DNA of 64,000 bases. It comes from Mucilaginibacter_A sp964236465 (lineage in GTDB: Bacteria; Bacteroidota; Bacteroidia; Sphingobacteriales; Sphingobacteriaceae). The notes under the pieces were generated by a model. It did not search any database and was not told the DNA's origin. It saw nothing but the letters and a program-made list of their open reading frames with translations. The translations under genes were made by a program, and so were the position numbers. The stretch spans positions 76,449 to 140,448 of the forward strand of contig CAXSBZ010000005.1 of the NCBI GenBank assembly GCA_964236465.1, written 5' to 3'. Position 1 is the stretch's first letter, and every line of letters starts with the position of its first letter. Positions 38,301-45,248 of this stretch are shown piece by piece.

Positions 38301-38589
38301 TATAAGTGAGAAAAAGCATATTGTCGCATATCGTCATAAACTTATTGTTCGGGATGAGATAAACTTCGTTAGAACTTACCGTCATCCCGTTTTCTGCTTC
38401 TTTAACCACCAGCTTACTATGTTTAGCCAGTAATTCTACCATCCTGCTTTTAAAATCGGGAGACAAATGCTGCACAATTACATAAGAAACACTGTCCAGC
38501 GGCGTATGGTCAAAAAAAGTATTGATCTCTTCCAAACCACCGGCAGAAGCACCAATAGCAATGATGTAATTAGGCGTACTTATTGACAT
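35392..38589 (-). CDS. CheB-CheR-PAS-histidine kinase fusion
   Basis: A 1065-residue soluble sensor. Order: CheB methylesterase (about 1-190; IGASAGGLEE with catalytic Ser about 13, VQHLSPDF), CheR methyltransferase (about 200-470; FRDKKAFNFL, VAGCATGEEAYSM at about 308), PAS-like region, a coiled coil of NEEMQS repeats (about 630-705), a second PAS domain (about 725-835), HisKA (AASHDLLAPLSNI, His about 850) and HATPase (NLISNAIKF about 961, DNGIGI, GQGVGLYLAKK about 1020). It should respond to a cytosolic signal and phosphorylate an unlinked response regulator; no receiver domain or partner is adjacent. One-mismatch motif copies at 36634-36645 and 36766-36777. Confidence 0.93.
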   Translation of the reverse strand: MSISTPNYIIAIGASAGGLEEINTFFDHTPLDSVSYVIVQHLSPDFKSRMVELLAKHSKLVVKEAENGMTVSSNEVYLIPNNKFMTICDNMLFLTYKEKVKGPHLTINRFFNSLALDCGKKTIAVVLSGLGSDGTEGVKAIHKAGGMVIARNPETAEFASMPSNAIATGVVDFILEPADMPDAIEEYVKYKAGLLVDQQYDEKNVAAIIDQIKERLPLDFSGYKQSTILRRIKRRAAYHNFTKLEEYGNFLKSSQEEVEILAQDFLISVTSFFRDKKAFNFLQTDILPKLLERHTPGEELKMWVAGCATGEEAYSMAILVCRQLKESLKDTVVKIFATDVDAVALIHAAKGVYNAGIKKYISPEWLEKYFLTEGDNYRVIPEIRKMVIFAQHDIIKNPPYCNMSLISCRNVLIYMTPGLQKKVFNMLLFGLKSDGYLFLGPSENPMPIMQSLEVAHPKFKIYKNLETKRAVRFDAFSLPEPLDVKRDTHTIKEDTSPKTNYNFDGAVNAILPGVVDYLTICIDKNHQVVKTYGDTTKYLLQKNFNLNLVELLPRPLAIAFNTLSTSASKSNEKATASGIKIKHNGLVIKVSLTVSPLKIGKEEPVLFLVTFFEDRTLTPGMPDANFDEKDYHNQYTLNLEEELKEFKEKLLLSNEKLDASNENMQSFNEELLSANEEMQSTNEEMQSINEELHTVNADYQLKNKELLELNDDLNNYFRSNINGQLFVNNNLLLMKFSPGTVKQINLLPTDVGRPLSNISTNIKFETIADDIKHVIENGDILTKEIETDNGKWYQVMTMPYIQSDNTRNGAMITFNDISELKNAQLELDKKNKTLQRINADLDNFVHAASHDLLAPLSNIQGSISVINKMKVDNPDLNRFLNIIDTSVKKFSALVKDIATIAKTENDAITKEMVDLDELIGNIEWSLENKIQASGAVINKDFQVKQILFSKKNLRSILYNLISNAIKFKSDAVPVVNIHTTLANDNIILTVQDNGIGINRDGLDKIFDVYGRLNQAIEGQGVGLYLAKKIVNAANGNIVVESEPGVGSKFTVSLKAEPQQIAIMAD

Positions 38590-39135
38590 GGGAAATATTT
38601 TTAAAGAATTGATAAACCTTGAAACAAAAAGGGCCAGCTAAAAGGAATACTTAATGAGTTAAAGGTACATTTAAGAATTACGAATATTTGATTTAATGTA
38701 ATTTACATCCCGTTTAACAAATTGAGGCTAATATACTTTTTTAGTGTGAACAAAATAATTTGCGGAAAATATAAAGTTTGATAAAGGCTTGTTACTAACT
38801 GCTATGCTTCTTTTAGCTATGTAAGTTTGGTTTTTGGGATTATATAAATTGAAGTTGTTCAAACTTATTATTGAGAAAACTAAATGCTTCTTTTACCTGC
38901 TCAAAATCAACGGGTTTAAACCCATTGCTACAAAATGTACCGAGGCTACGCCTCTCCAGGTGCAATTTTCATAGAGCCGTAGGTTCGGCCAGTTTTGTAA
39001 GAATGGGTTTCAACCCGTTCATTTACCTTTAAAATAAACCTGATTAAAAAGCTTAAACACCCTCAATATCAAACCAAAAAACCAGTGCTAAAAACAGCAT
39101 CGCCGTTTCAATATTAAAGTGAAAAAACTTTGACC
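38590..39135. other. 546-bp intergenic region with three dispersed motifs and a palindromic repeat
   Basis: No gene is supported. The region holds GA-form motif copies at 38804-38815 and 38884-38895, an AC-form copy at 39089-39100, and the terminal-inverted-repeat element at 38908-39020. It lies upstream of the CheB-CheR kinase and downstream of folP. Confidence 0.8.
38908..39020. repeat. 113-bp REP/MITE-like element with terminal inverted repeats
   Basis: The left end CAACGGGTTTAAACCCATTG and the right end, read on the other strand as GAACGGGTTGAAACCCATTC, are imperfect inverted copies that continue into CTACAAAA and TTACAAAA. GGGTTTAAACCC is itself a perfect palindrome. Two internal imperfect palindromes (around GAGGCTACGCCTC and CCGTAGGTTCGG) suggest a folded RNA or DNA. 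No coding capacity. The type resembles dispersed palindromes I recall from Bacteroidota intergenic regions. Confidence 0.75.
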
Positions 39136-39999
39136 TCAGCTTTCCCGGTTTTGATAAGCCCGAAATAAAGCTACCGCTTCCACCGCTTCTTTTACATCGT
39201 GGACGCGCAGAATATTTGCGCCATTTAGCAAAGCCATCGTGTTTAAAACTGTTGTGCCATTCAAGGCGTTTTCAGCAGTAGAATTTAAAGTTTTGTAGAT
39301 CATTCCTTTGCGGGAAATACCAACCAGAACGGGCAATTGCAACAGTTCAAAGCCTTTCATTTTCCGCAGCAGTTCAAAACTCTGTTCGCGGGTTTTGGCA
39401 AAACCAAAGCCCGGATCGAGGATCACATCATGCACATGCAGTTGTTTCAGGCGATAAATTTTGGCTAAGAACACATCAAAAACTTCTGCAAAAACGTCTT
39501 GGTATTGCGCTTTTTCCTGCATGTTTTGTGGCGTGCCTTTCATGTGCATCAAAATATAAGGAACCTGCAATCGGGCAACAGTTGCAAACATTTCTGCATC
39601 CAAATCTCCGCCCGAAATATCATTGATAATGTGCCCGCCAGCTTCAATCGCCACTGCTGCAACCGAAGCCCGGAAAGTATCAACCGATAAAATTGCATTG
39701 GAAAATTGCTTTACAATTGCTTCAATTACAGGCAGCAAGCGGTCGGTTTCTTCCTGCGGAGAAATATCAGCAGCTCCCGGCCGGGAAGAATAGGCACCAA
39801 TATCCAGAAAATCCGCGCCATCATCCAACATTTTTTCTGCCATAAAAACAGCATCGTCAACATGCAACTTCCGGCTTCCGGCAAAAAAAGAATCTGGCGT
39901 AACATTGATGATGCCCATTACTTTTGGCGTGCCCAAATCGATCAACTTACCGCCAGCATTCAGCATCGTCTTTTTCTGAAAAAATGTATCTTTAGCCAT
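39136..39999 (-). CDS. folP: Dihydropteroate synthase
   Basis: A 287-residue protein that joins 6-hydroxymethyl-dihydropterin diphosphate and p-aminobenzoate in folate synthesis. Signatures: VMGIINVTPDSFFAG at about 28-42, DIGAYSSRPGAADIS at about 71-85, SVDTF, NDISGG, and DPGFGFAKT at about 197 with VGISRKGM at about 226. ATG at 39999. It is divergent from the DUF1599/BT_3928 pair, an arrangement I recall as frequent in Bacteroidota. Dispersed-motif copy at 39843-39854 (DAVFM codons). Confidence 0.96.
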   Translation of the reverse strand: MAKDTFFQKKTMLNAGGKLIDLGTPKVMGIINVTPDSFFAGSRKLHVDDAVFMAEKMLDDGADFLDIGAYSSRPGAADISPQEETDRLLPVIEAIVKQFSNAILSVDTFRASVAAVAIEAGGHIINDISGGDLDAEMFATVARLQVPYILMHMKGTPQNMQEKAQYQDVFAEVFDVFLAKIYRLKQLHVHDVILDPGFGFAKTREQSFELLRKMKGFELLQLPVLVGISRKGMIYKTLNSTAENALNGTTVLNTMALLNGANILRVHDVKEAVEAVALFRAYQNRES

Positions 40000-40054
40000 C
40001 TTAAAACAGGATTTTTATTAGCTTAAAACCTGCAAAACAAATATCACACAAAAA

Positions 40055-40609
40055 TTGAATTCTCTCACCTTGAACCAAACCGAAGCCGAATATCAAGCCG
40101 TAATCAGCGTTTGCAAAACCCTTTTCATTAAAAAAACAAAGGATTATGGTACGGCTTGGCGCATCCTCCGGCCTGCTTCCATCACCGATCAGATTTTTAT
40201 TAAAGCGCAAAGAATCAGGACGTTGGAAGATACCGGCGTGAACAAAGTAGGCGATGGGATTTTGGGCGAATACATTGGCATCGTAAATTATTGTGTGATT
40301 GCGATGCTGCAACTGGATAGCAAACCGGAAACGCCGATGGAGATAAACGTGGAAGATGCAAGCACGTTTTACGATCAAAAAGTTAAAGAAACCTACGAAC
40401 TGATGCTGGCCAAAAACCACGATTACGGCGAGGCCTGGCGTGCTATGCGCATCAGCTCGCTCACGGATTTGATTTTGATGAAACTGCTACGTGTGAAGCA
40501 GATTGAAGATAATGCTGGCAAAACGCTGGTTTCCGAAGGCGTGGAAGCAAACTACCAGGATATGCTGAACTATGCTGTTTTTGCCCTGATAAAATTGGAG
40601 GTAAAATGA
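40055..40609 (+). CDS. DUF1599 domain protein (internally duplicated)
   Basis: A 184-residue protein made of two copies of the same unit: KKTKDYGTAWRILRPASITD at about 28-47 and LAKNHDYGEAWRAMRISSLTD at about 112-132. Each unit continues with an RxxxIE/LED helix and a YxxxxNYxVxAxxxL helix. The all-alpha layout resembles MazG/dUTPase-like nucleotide-binding folds, but activity is not known to me. TTG at 40055 or 40070 are the available starts; no ATG fits. The stop overlaps the next gene by 4 bp (ATGA). Confidence 0.8.
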   Translation: MNSLTLNQTEAEYQAVISVCKTLFIKKTKDYGTAWRILRPASITDQIFIKAQRIRTLEDTGVNKVGDGILGEYIGIVNYCVIAMLQLDSKPETPMEINVEDASTFYDQKVKETYELMLAKNHDYGEAWRAMRISSLTDLILMKLLRVKQIEDNAGKTLVSEGVEANYQDMLNYAVFALIKLEVK

Positions 40610-41757
40610 AAAGGAATTTAGTTTGGTTTTGCCGGGTTGCTGTCGGCCTGCTTTTTATTTTTTCCGGGTTGATCAAAGCCAATGATCCGCTTGGGTTTTC
40701 CTACAAATTAGAGGAATATTTTGAGGTTTTCCATCTCACTTTTTTAAATGGACTGTCGCTTTCACTGGCCATATTTTTATGTGCGTTGGAAATGCTTTTC
40801 GGCTTTGCCTTGCTGATTGGAGCCAGGGGAAAACAAGTGGCCTGGGGCTTGCTTTTGCTGATCATCTTTTTCACGTTCCTTACCTTTTATTCGGCGGCGT
40901 TTAAAGTGGTGCAAAGTTGTGGTTGTTTTGGTGATGCCATCCCGCTAACACCTTGGCAATCGTTCAGTAAAGATTTAGTTTTGCTGCTGCTGATCGTTTT
41001 TATCTTTCTCAACAGAAACCTGATTCAACCTTTATTTGGCAAAAAAACAGAAAACACAATGCTTCTTTTAGCCACTGTTTTTTCGTTTGGCGTGGGCATT
41101 TACACCTATAATTTTCTGCCGGTGATTGATTTTCTGCCTTATAAAGTTGGTGCCAATTTGCCGGAAGAAATGAAAGTTCCGGCAAATGCAGTTCCGGATG
41201 AATATGAGATCACGTACAATTTGCACAACAAAAAAACAGGCGATAAAAGAAGCATCACCAACAAAGAATACTTGAAATCGGGCATTTGGAAAGACAACAA
41301 CTGGGAAATTGTAGGCGAACCAACGAGCGTTTTGATCAAAAAAGGCTTTGAGGCAAAGATTAAAGATTTGAATATTTCGGATGCGCAAGGCAATGATTAC
41401 ACCAAAGAACTGCTTAACAACCCGTTTTACAACCTGATTGTGGTTGCTTATAATTTGGATGAAACCAACAGCGATGCGATCAATAAAATCAATGCGTTGT
41501 CTTTAAACCTCACCCAAAACTTTAATGTGCGTACAGTTTTGCTTACTTCCAATTCTGCGCAGGATGCTGAAGTTTTCAGTAAAAAACACAAATTATTTAT
41601 GGAGATTTTTTATGCCGATGGTGTTCCGCTTAAAACTATTGTGCGTGCAAATCCAGGTGTTTTGTTGATGAAAAACGGAACAGTTGTAGGAAAATGGCAT
41701 TTTCATAATTTGCCGAAATATGAGGATTTGGTGGATAAATATATTGGGAAACAGTAG
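40606..41757 (+). CDS. BT_3928-family DoxX/MauE-like membrane protein
   Basis: A 383-residue protein. The N-terminal 150 residues have four membrane segments with the DoxX/MauE pattern (GLLFIFSGLIKANDPLGFSYKLEEYF, in parts) and a VQSCGCFGDAIPLTPWQSF motif at about 104-122, whose cysteines recall MauE-type redox proteins. The C-terminal 200 residues are soluble and end in a thioredoxin-like strand pattern without CxxC. Conserved next to DUF1599 in this phylum; role unclear, perhaps redox at the inner membrane. Dispersed-motif copies at 41059-41070 (MLLL) and 41244-41255 (GDKRSI). Confidence 0.85.
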   Translation: MKRNLVWFCRVAVGLLFIFSGLIKANDPLGFSYKLEEYFEVFHLTFLNGLSLSLAIFLCALEMLFGFALLIGARGKQVAWGLLLLIIFFTFLTFYSAAFKVVQSCGCFGDAIPLTPWQSFSKDLVLLLLIVFIFLNRNLIQPLFGKKTENTMLLLATVFSFGVGIYTYNFLPVIDFLPYKVGANLPEEMKVPANAVPDEYEITYNLHNKKTGDKRSITNKEYLKSGIWKDNNWEIVGEPTSVLIKKGFEAKIKDLNISDAQGNDYTKELLNNPFYNLIVVAYNLDETNSDAINKINALSLNLTQNFNVRTVLLTSNSAQDAEVFSKKHKLFMEIFYADGVPLKTIVRANPGVLLMKNGTVVGKWHFHNLPKYEDLVDKYIGKQ

Positions 41758-41766
41758 TTTTAAATT

Positions 41767-43410
41767 ATGAAGATCACTAAACTGGAACTGAAAAATTTTA
41801 AACGTTTTGATGATTTAACGATTGATCTAACTTCGTTAGTTGAACCGGCAAAGTTGGTTTTGTTAATTGGTGCGAATGGTTCCGGAAAATCTTCTGTGTT
41901 TGATGCGTTTCAAGCATTAAATCAAATTTCAAGAAATCAAGGTTTAAATTCAAAAGACAATTATTATAGAAAAAGACAAGACTTTGAATTTGAAATAAAT
42001 GCAATCGGAGATTTTAGATCAGCTTATGGTGATGATATAAAAAATTTATCTTCTTTAGAAAGAATTGGTAGTAGAAAGAATTCTTTTTATGGAAGAACAA
42101 GTGTTAGACAGATACCAAAATTAATACGAACTTCTTTAGGACAAGGGAATGTATCCTTTCAGGATGATACAGATCGTTCATGGACTTTTATTGATCGTGA
42201 TAACAGATTTGAAAACGATATTGAAAAAGTAGCTTCTTCAATTCTGACAGATGTTTTTAAAGGTAATAATTCAACAGAACAAATTATTGAAAGTTATATT
42301 AACCCTATAAACAAAGCTTATATAAATATTTTTGGAGGCGAAGACAACACAAAGATTGAATTAACTTCATTTAAACCTCCTTTAGAAGGAAATACTGCTG
42401 AAATATTATTTAAAAAAGGAACTTCAACAATTCCTTATAATTTACTTAGCAGCGGCGAAAAAGAAATATTCAATATCCTCCTCAATCTTTTAACAAGAAA
42501 AGAATATTTCCAAGACACAATCTACTTTTTAGATGAAATCGATCTTCACCTAAACACACAACTTCAAAAAAACCTTTTAAAAGAAATTACCGAAAATTGG
42601 ATTCCAAAAAACTGCCAACTTTGGACAGCAAGCCATTCACTTGGATTTATTGAATATGCAAACGAAGCGGAACATGCAGCCATCATTGATTTTGATAATC
42701 TAAACTTTGATGTTCCGCAAACCATTACACCTTCGCCCAAAAAGAACTTTGATGTTTTTGAAATTGCGGTTAGCAAGGAGTTTCTATCAAAAGTATTTGA
42801 AGGAAAGAAAATCATCTTTTCGGAAAATACGGATACTTCGATTTATAATAGTTTGAATATTACGGACACAATTTTTTTCAATGCCCAAAACAAAGCAGAT
42901 GTATTTTATAAGACGAAAAACAATCCAAGCTATAATGGATTAATTGACAGAGATTTTTTGACAAATGAAGAAAGAGTTGCTCTATTAACTCAATACAAAA
43001 ACTTATTTATTCTAAATTATTACTCAATTGAAAACTACTTATTCCATCCGGATAATTTAGAAGAATATTATAAAAATAATGGCAAAGAATTTAACAAAGA
43101 CAATTATTTAAATTTAATAAAAGTTGAAAATAAAGCAATTAGAGATAAAATGCTTGTGGGTTTAATGGTTGCCAGAGATAGTTATCCTTTTTACAGAGAA
43201 AATGAAAATGTTGCAAAATTAAAAGCAATCCGACCAAACAATCAAACAATAATAGAAATGTTTGATGCTGAAGATTTTGAAACTTTCTATAAAGTTTTTC
43301 CAGCCAAAGATTACGGGAAACAAATCCAAGAAAGACAAAATCTAAATCCTGCTGACCTGGCAAAAACCAACTGGTTCAAATCTAAAATTGCAGCAATTTT
43401 AACCAAATGA
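41767..43410 (+). CDS. AAA-family ATPase with DUF4435/TOPRIM-like C-terminal domain
   Basis: A 547-residue SMC/OLD-like protein. N-terminal ATPase: ITKLELKNFKRFDD, Walker A GANGSGKSS at about 35-43, signature LLSSGEKEIFN at about 227, Walker B TIYFLDEIDLHLN at about 250-262 and the H-loop ASHSLG at about 288. The C-terminal 200 residues match the DUF4435 pattern: GKKIIFSENTDTSIYNSL, GLIDRDF at about 396 and LNYYSIENYLF at about 418. Several phage-defence proteins (OLD, Gabija-like and retron effectors) share this design. The gene is more AT-rich than both neighbours and has no dispersed-motif copy, hinting at late acquisition. Confidence 0.82.
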   Translation: MKITKLELKNFKRFDDLTIDLTSLVEPAKLVLLIGANGSGKSSVFDAFQALNQISRNQGLNSKDNYYRKRQDFEFEINAIGDFRSAYGDDIKNLSSLERIGSRKNSFYGRTSVRQIPKLIRTSLGQGNVSFQDDTDRSWTFIDRDNRFENDIEKVASSILTDVFKGNNSTEQIIESYINPINKAYINIFGGEDNTKIELTSFKPPLEGNTAEILFKKGTSTIPYNLLSSGEKEIFNILLNLLTRKEYFQDTIYFLDEIDLHLNTQLQKNLLKEITENWIPKNCQLWTASHSLGFIEYANEAEHAAIIDFDNLNFDVPQTITPSPKKNFDVFEIAVSKEFLSKVFEGKKIIFSENTDTSIYNSLNITDTIFFNAQNKADVFYKTKNNPSYNGLIDRDFLTNEERVALLTQYKNLFILNYYSIENYLFHPDNLEEYYKNNGKEFNKDNYLNLIKVENKAIRDKMLVGLMVARDSYPFYRENENVAKLKAIRPNNQTIIEMFDAEDFETFYKVFPAKDYGKQIQERQNLNPADLAKTNWFKSKIAAILTK

Positions 43411-44513
43411 TCAGCTACTTTCTGCGCAAGCTTTTATATGGTTTTGCCGTAATGTTGGGCGTGGTTGTAGTCGTATTTTTCCTGTTTAATATTTTGCCTG
43501 CCGATCCTGCCCGTATGACGCAAGGCCAGCGTGCGGATGTGCAATCTTTGGAAGCCGTGCGTAAGGAATTTGGTTTGGATAAACCCATTCCGGTTCAATT
43601 TGCTTATTACTTGAATGATCTTTCGCCGATTGGTTTTCATCAAAATACCAAAGAAGAACAGCAGAAATATGGTTATGTAAAGCTGTTTAGCATCAGCAAA
43701 AATAAAGTTTTAGCGTTAAAATGGCCGTACTTGCGCTGCTCGTACCAAACCCGGAAAAACGTAGCGGAAACTTTGCTGGCCGTTATTCCAAACACTTTAA
43801 TTCTGGCAGCAACGTCGATGATCTTTGCTTCTTTTATCGGTATAGTTTTGGGCGTGTTGGCAGCTGTCCATCAAAATACTTGGATTGATAAACTGGCGAT
43901 CAGCTTTTCCATCATCGGTATTTCCGCACCTTCGTTCTTTGCCGGAATCATCATTGCCTGGGTTTTTGGTTTTGTGCTGAGCAAATATACCGGCTTGAAT
44001 ATGTCGGGTAGTTTAACCGGTTACGATCCGTTTAAAGGCGAAGTCATCATTTGGAAAAACCTGATTTTACCGATGATCACTTTAGGTTTACGTCCGTTGG
44101 CTTTGATTGTACAGCTTACCCGAAACTCAATGCTGGATGTTTTAGGCCAGGATTATATCCGCACCGCAAAAGCAAAAGGATTAGATAAAAATAGCATCAT
44201 CTATAAACATGCTTTAAAAAACGCTTTGAACCCGGTGGTTACCGCTATTGCCACCTGGTTTGCCTCGCTGCTGGCCGGTTCTTTTTTTGTAGAATATATT
44301 TTTGGGTACAACGGCTTGGGCAAAACTACGGTTGATGCACTGGAAACTTCAGATTTCCCTGTCATTATCGGTGCTATTTTGTTTATCGCTTTTATCTTTG
44401 TAATAATCAACTTGCTGGTCGATTTGCTTTACGTTTGGATTAATCCGAGGGTAAAAATTACAGTGAGGCTAACAGCTGTCAACTCTCAGCATCCAGCTAT
44501 CAAAAAAAACTAA
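43407..44513 (+). CDS. ABC transporter permease, DppB/OppB type
   Basis: A 368-residue membrane protein with six segments. The N-terminal MISYFLRKLLYGFAVMLGVV and FFLFNILPADPARM are typical of DppB. The cytoplasmic EAA-like loop is DYIRTAKAKGLDKNSIIYKH at about 250-270, followed by ALKNALNPVV and FFVEYIFGYNGLGKTTVDAL. It forms half of the channel for dipeptide or oligopeptide uptake. A substrate-binding protein, DppC and the ATPases are not in the window. It overlaps the ATPase gene by 4 bp. One-mismatch motif copies at 43825-43836 and 44186-44197. Confidence 0.93.
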   Translation: MISYFLRKLLYGFAVMLGVVVVVFFLFNILPADPARMTQGQRADVQSLEAVRKEFGLDKPIPVQFAYYLNDLSPIGFHQNTKEEQQKYGYVKLFSISKNKVLALKWPYLRCSYQTRKNVAETLLAVIPNTLILAATSMIFASFIGIVLGVLAAVHQNTWIDKLAISFSIIGISAPSFFAGIIIAWVFGFVLSKYTGLNMSGSLTGYDPFKGEVIIWKNLILPMITLGLRPLALIVQLTRNSMLDVLGQDYIRTAKAKGLDKNSIIYKHALKNALNPVVTAIATWFASLLAGSFFVEYIFGYNGLGKTTVDALETSDFPVIIGAILFIAFIFVIINLLVDLLYVWINPRVKITVRLTAVNSQHPAIKKN

Positions 44514-44531
44514 CCCTGAATTTTAGGTCGA

Positions 44532-44543
44532 TAAAAGAAGCAT
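44532..44543 (+). repeat. Dispersed motif, GA form, with full upstream flank
   Basis: TAAAAGAAGCAT preceded by TTTTAGGTCGA in the convergent gap after the permease gene. The 22-base flank plus core is almost identical to the copy at 7039. Confidence 0.85.
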
Positions 44544-44562
44544 TACTTAAAGCTGACTACTG

Positions 44563-44587
44563 AAAGCTAATGAACTGATAGCTTTTC
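44563..44587 (+). terminator. Possible terminator of the permease operon
   Basis: AAAGCTA and TAGCTTT pair around a 9-nt loop and are followed by TCTCC. Short stem, modest T tract. It lies between two converging genes. Confidence 0.4.
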
Positions 44588-44590
44588 TCC

Positions 44591-45226
44591 TCACACCTTC
44601 ACCTCTTCCATTCCATACTGTTTCAGCACATCTTCGGGCACACCTTTCCACTGGTTGGGCTGGTTTCCAACGAAGCCAATATCTTTCAAACCAATTTTAC
44701 TGGTGTAAAACCCGCTGGAAGTTAAGTCCCGCATCCGGTTAAAAAAGTTGACACCCTGCTGCATTTCCGGTTTTGCTTTCTTCGGATAAGCAATCGCCGT
44801 CACCATTTCTAGCTGCTGCTCTTTGCTGCAATCTACAAAAGCATGGTTGTACCGGTCCGAACATTGCACATCCAGCCAGCGCAAACCGCCGCGCATCGGG
44901 ATTTTATGCTCGGGGATATCTTTCACAATAAATTCAATAAATTCCGGCACGCCGGCATCAGATGCACTGCCCGAATGTTCATCTTTCGGGATAATAATAT
45001 CAGCCAAAACTGTTATGGTAGCCATTTCCGGCTTGGTAAAATATGTTTCGGCCTGCAGTTGCTTGTCGCGTTTCAATTCAAAAGGTTCGCGCCCGGCCAC
45101 ATCTCCGGGAGTAGTTGCAGCTACGGTTTCGTTAGTTTTTTCTGCTGAAGGCTTGCAGGCATCCAGCAACAAAGCGGTAGAAAATGTGGTTAGCCCGATG
45201 GCTTTTAACGAATCACGTCTGTTCAT
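44591..45226 (-). CDS. Gluconate 2-dehydrogenase subunit 3 family lipoprotein
   Basis: A 211-residue protein. The N terminus MNRRDSLKAIG is a twin-arginine signal and is followed by a lipobox LLLDAC (Cys about 24). The domain shows FTKPEMATITVLADIIIPKDE at about 63-83 and GVPEFIEFI, typical of the small subunit that serves membrane-bound sugar oxidases. It should hold or export the GMC oxidoreductase encoded just upstream on the same strand. The two genes are separated by a short spacer carrying a one-mismatch motif copy at 45237-45248. Confidence 0.9.
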   Translation of the reverse strand: MNRRDSLKAIGLTTFSTALLLDACKPSAEKTNETVAATTPGDVAGREPFELKRDKQLQAETYFTKPEMATITVLADIIIPKDEHSGSASDAGVPEFIEFIVKDIPEHKIPMRGGLRWLDVQCSDRYNHAFVDCSKEQQLEMVTAIAYPKKAKPEMQQGVNFFNRMRDLTSSGFYTSKIGLKDIGFVGNQPNQWKGVPEDVLKQYGMEEVKV

Positions 45227-45236
45227 TTTATATCGA

Positions 45237-45248
45237 TAAAAGAAGTAT
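45237..45248 (+). repeat. Dispersed motif variant between two sugar-oxidase genes
   Basis: TAAAAGAAGTAT, one mismatch (AGTAT for AGCAT), preceded by ATCGA. It fills most of the 21-bp spacer between the GMC oxidoreductase stop and the subunit 3 start. Confidence 0.7.
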
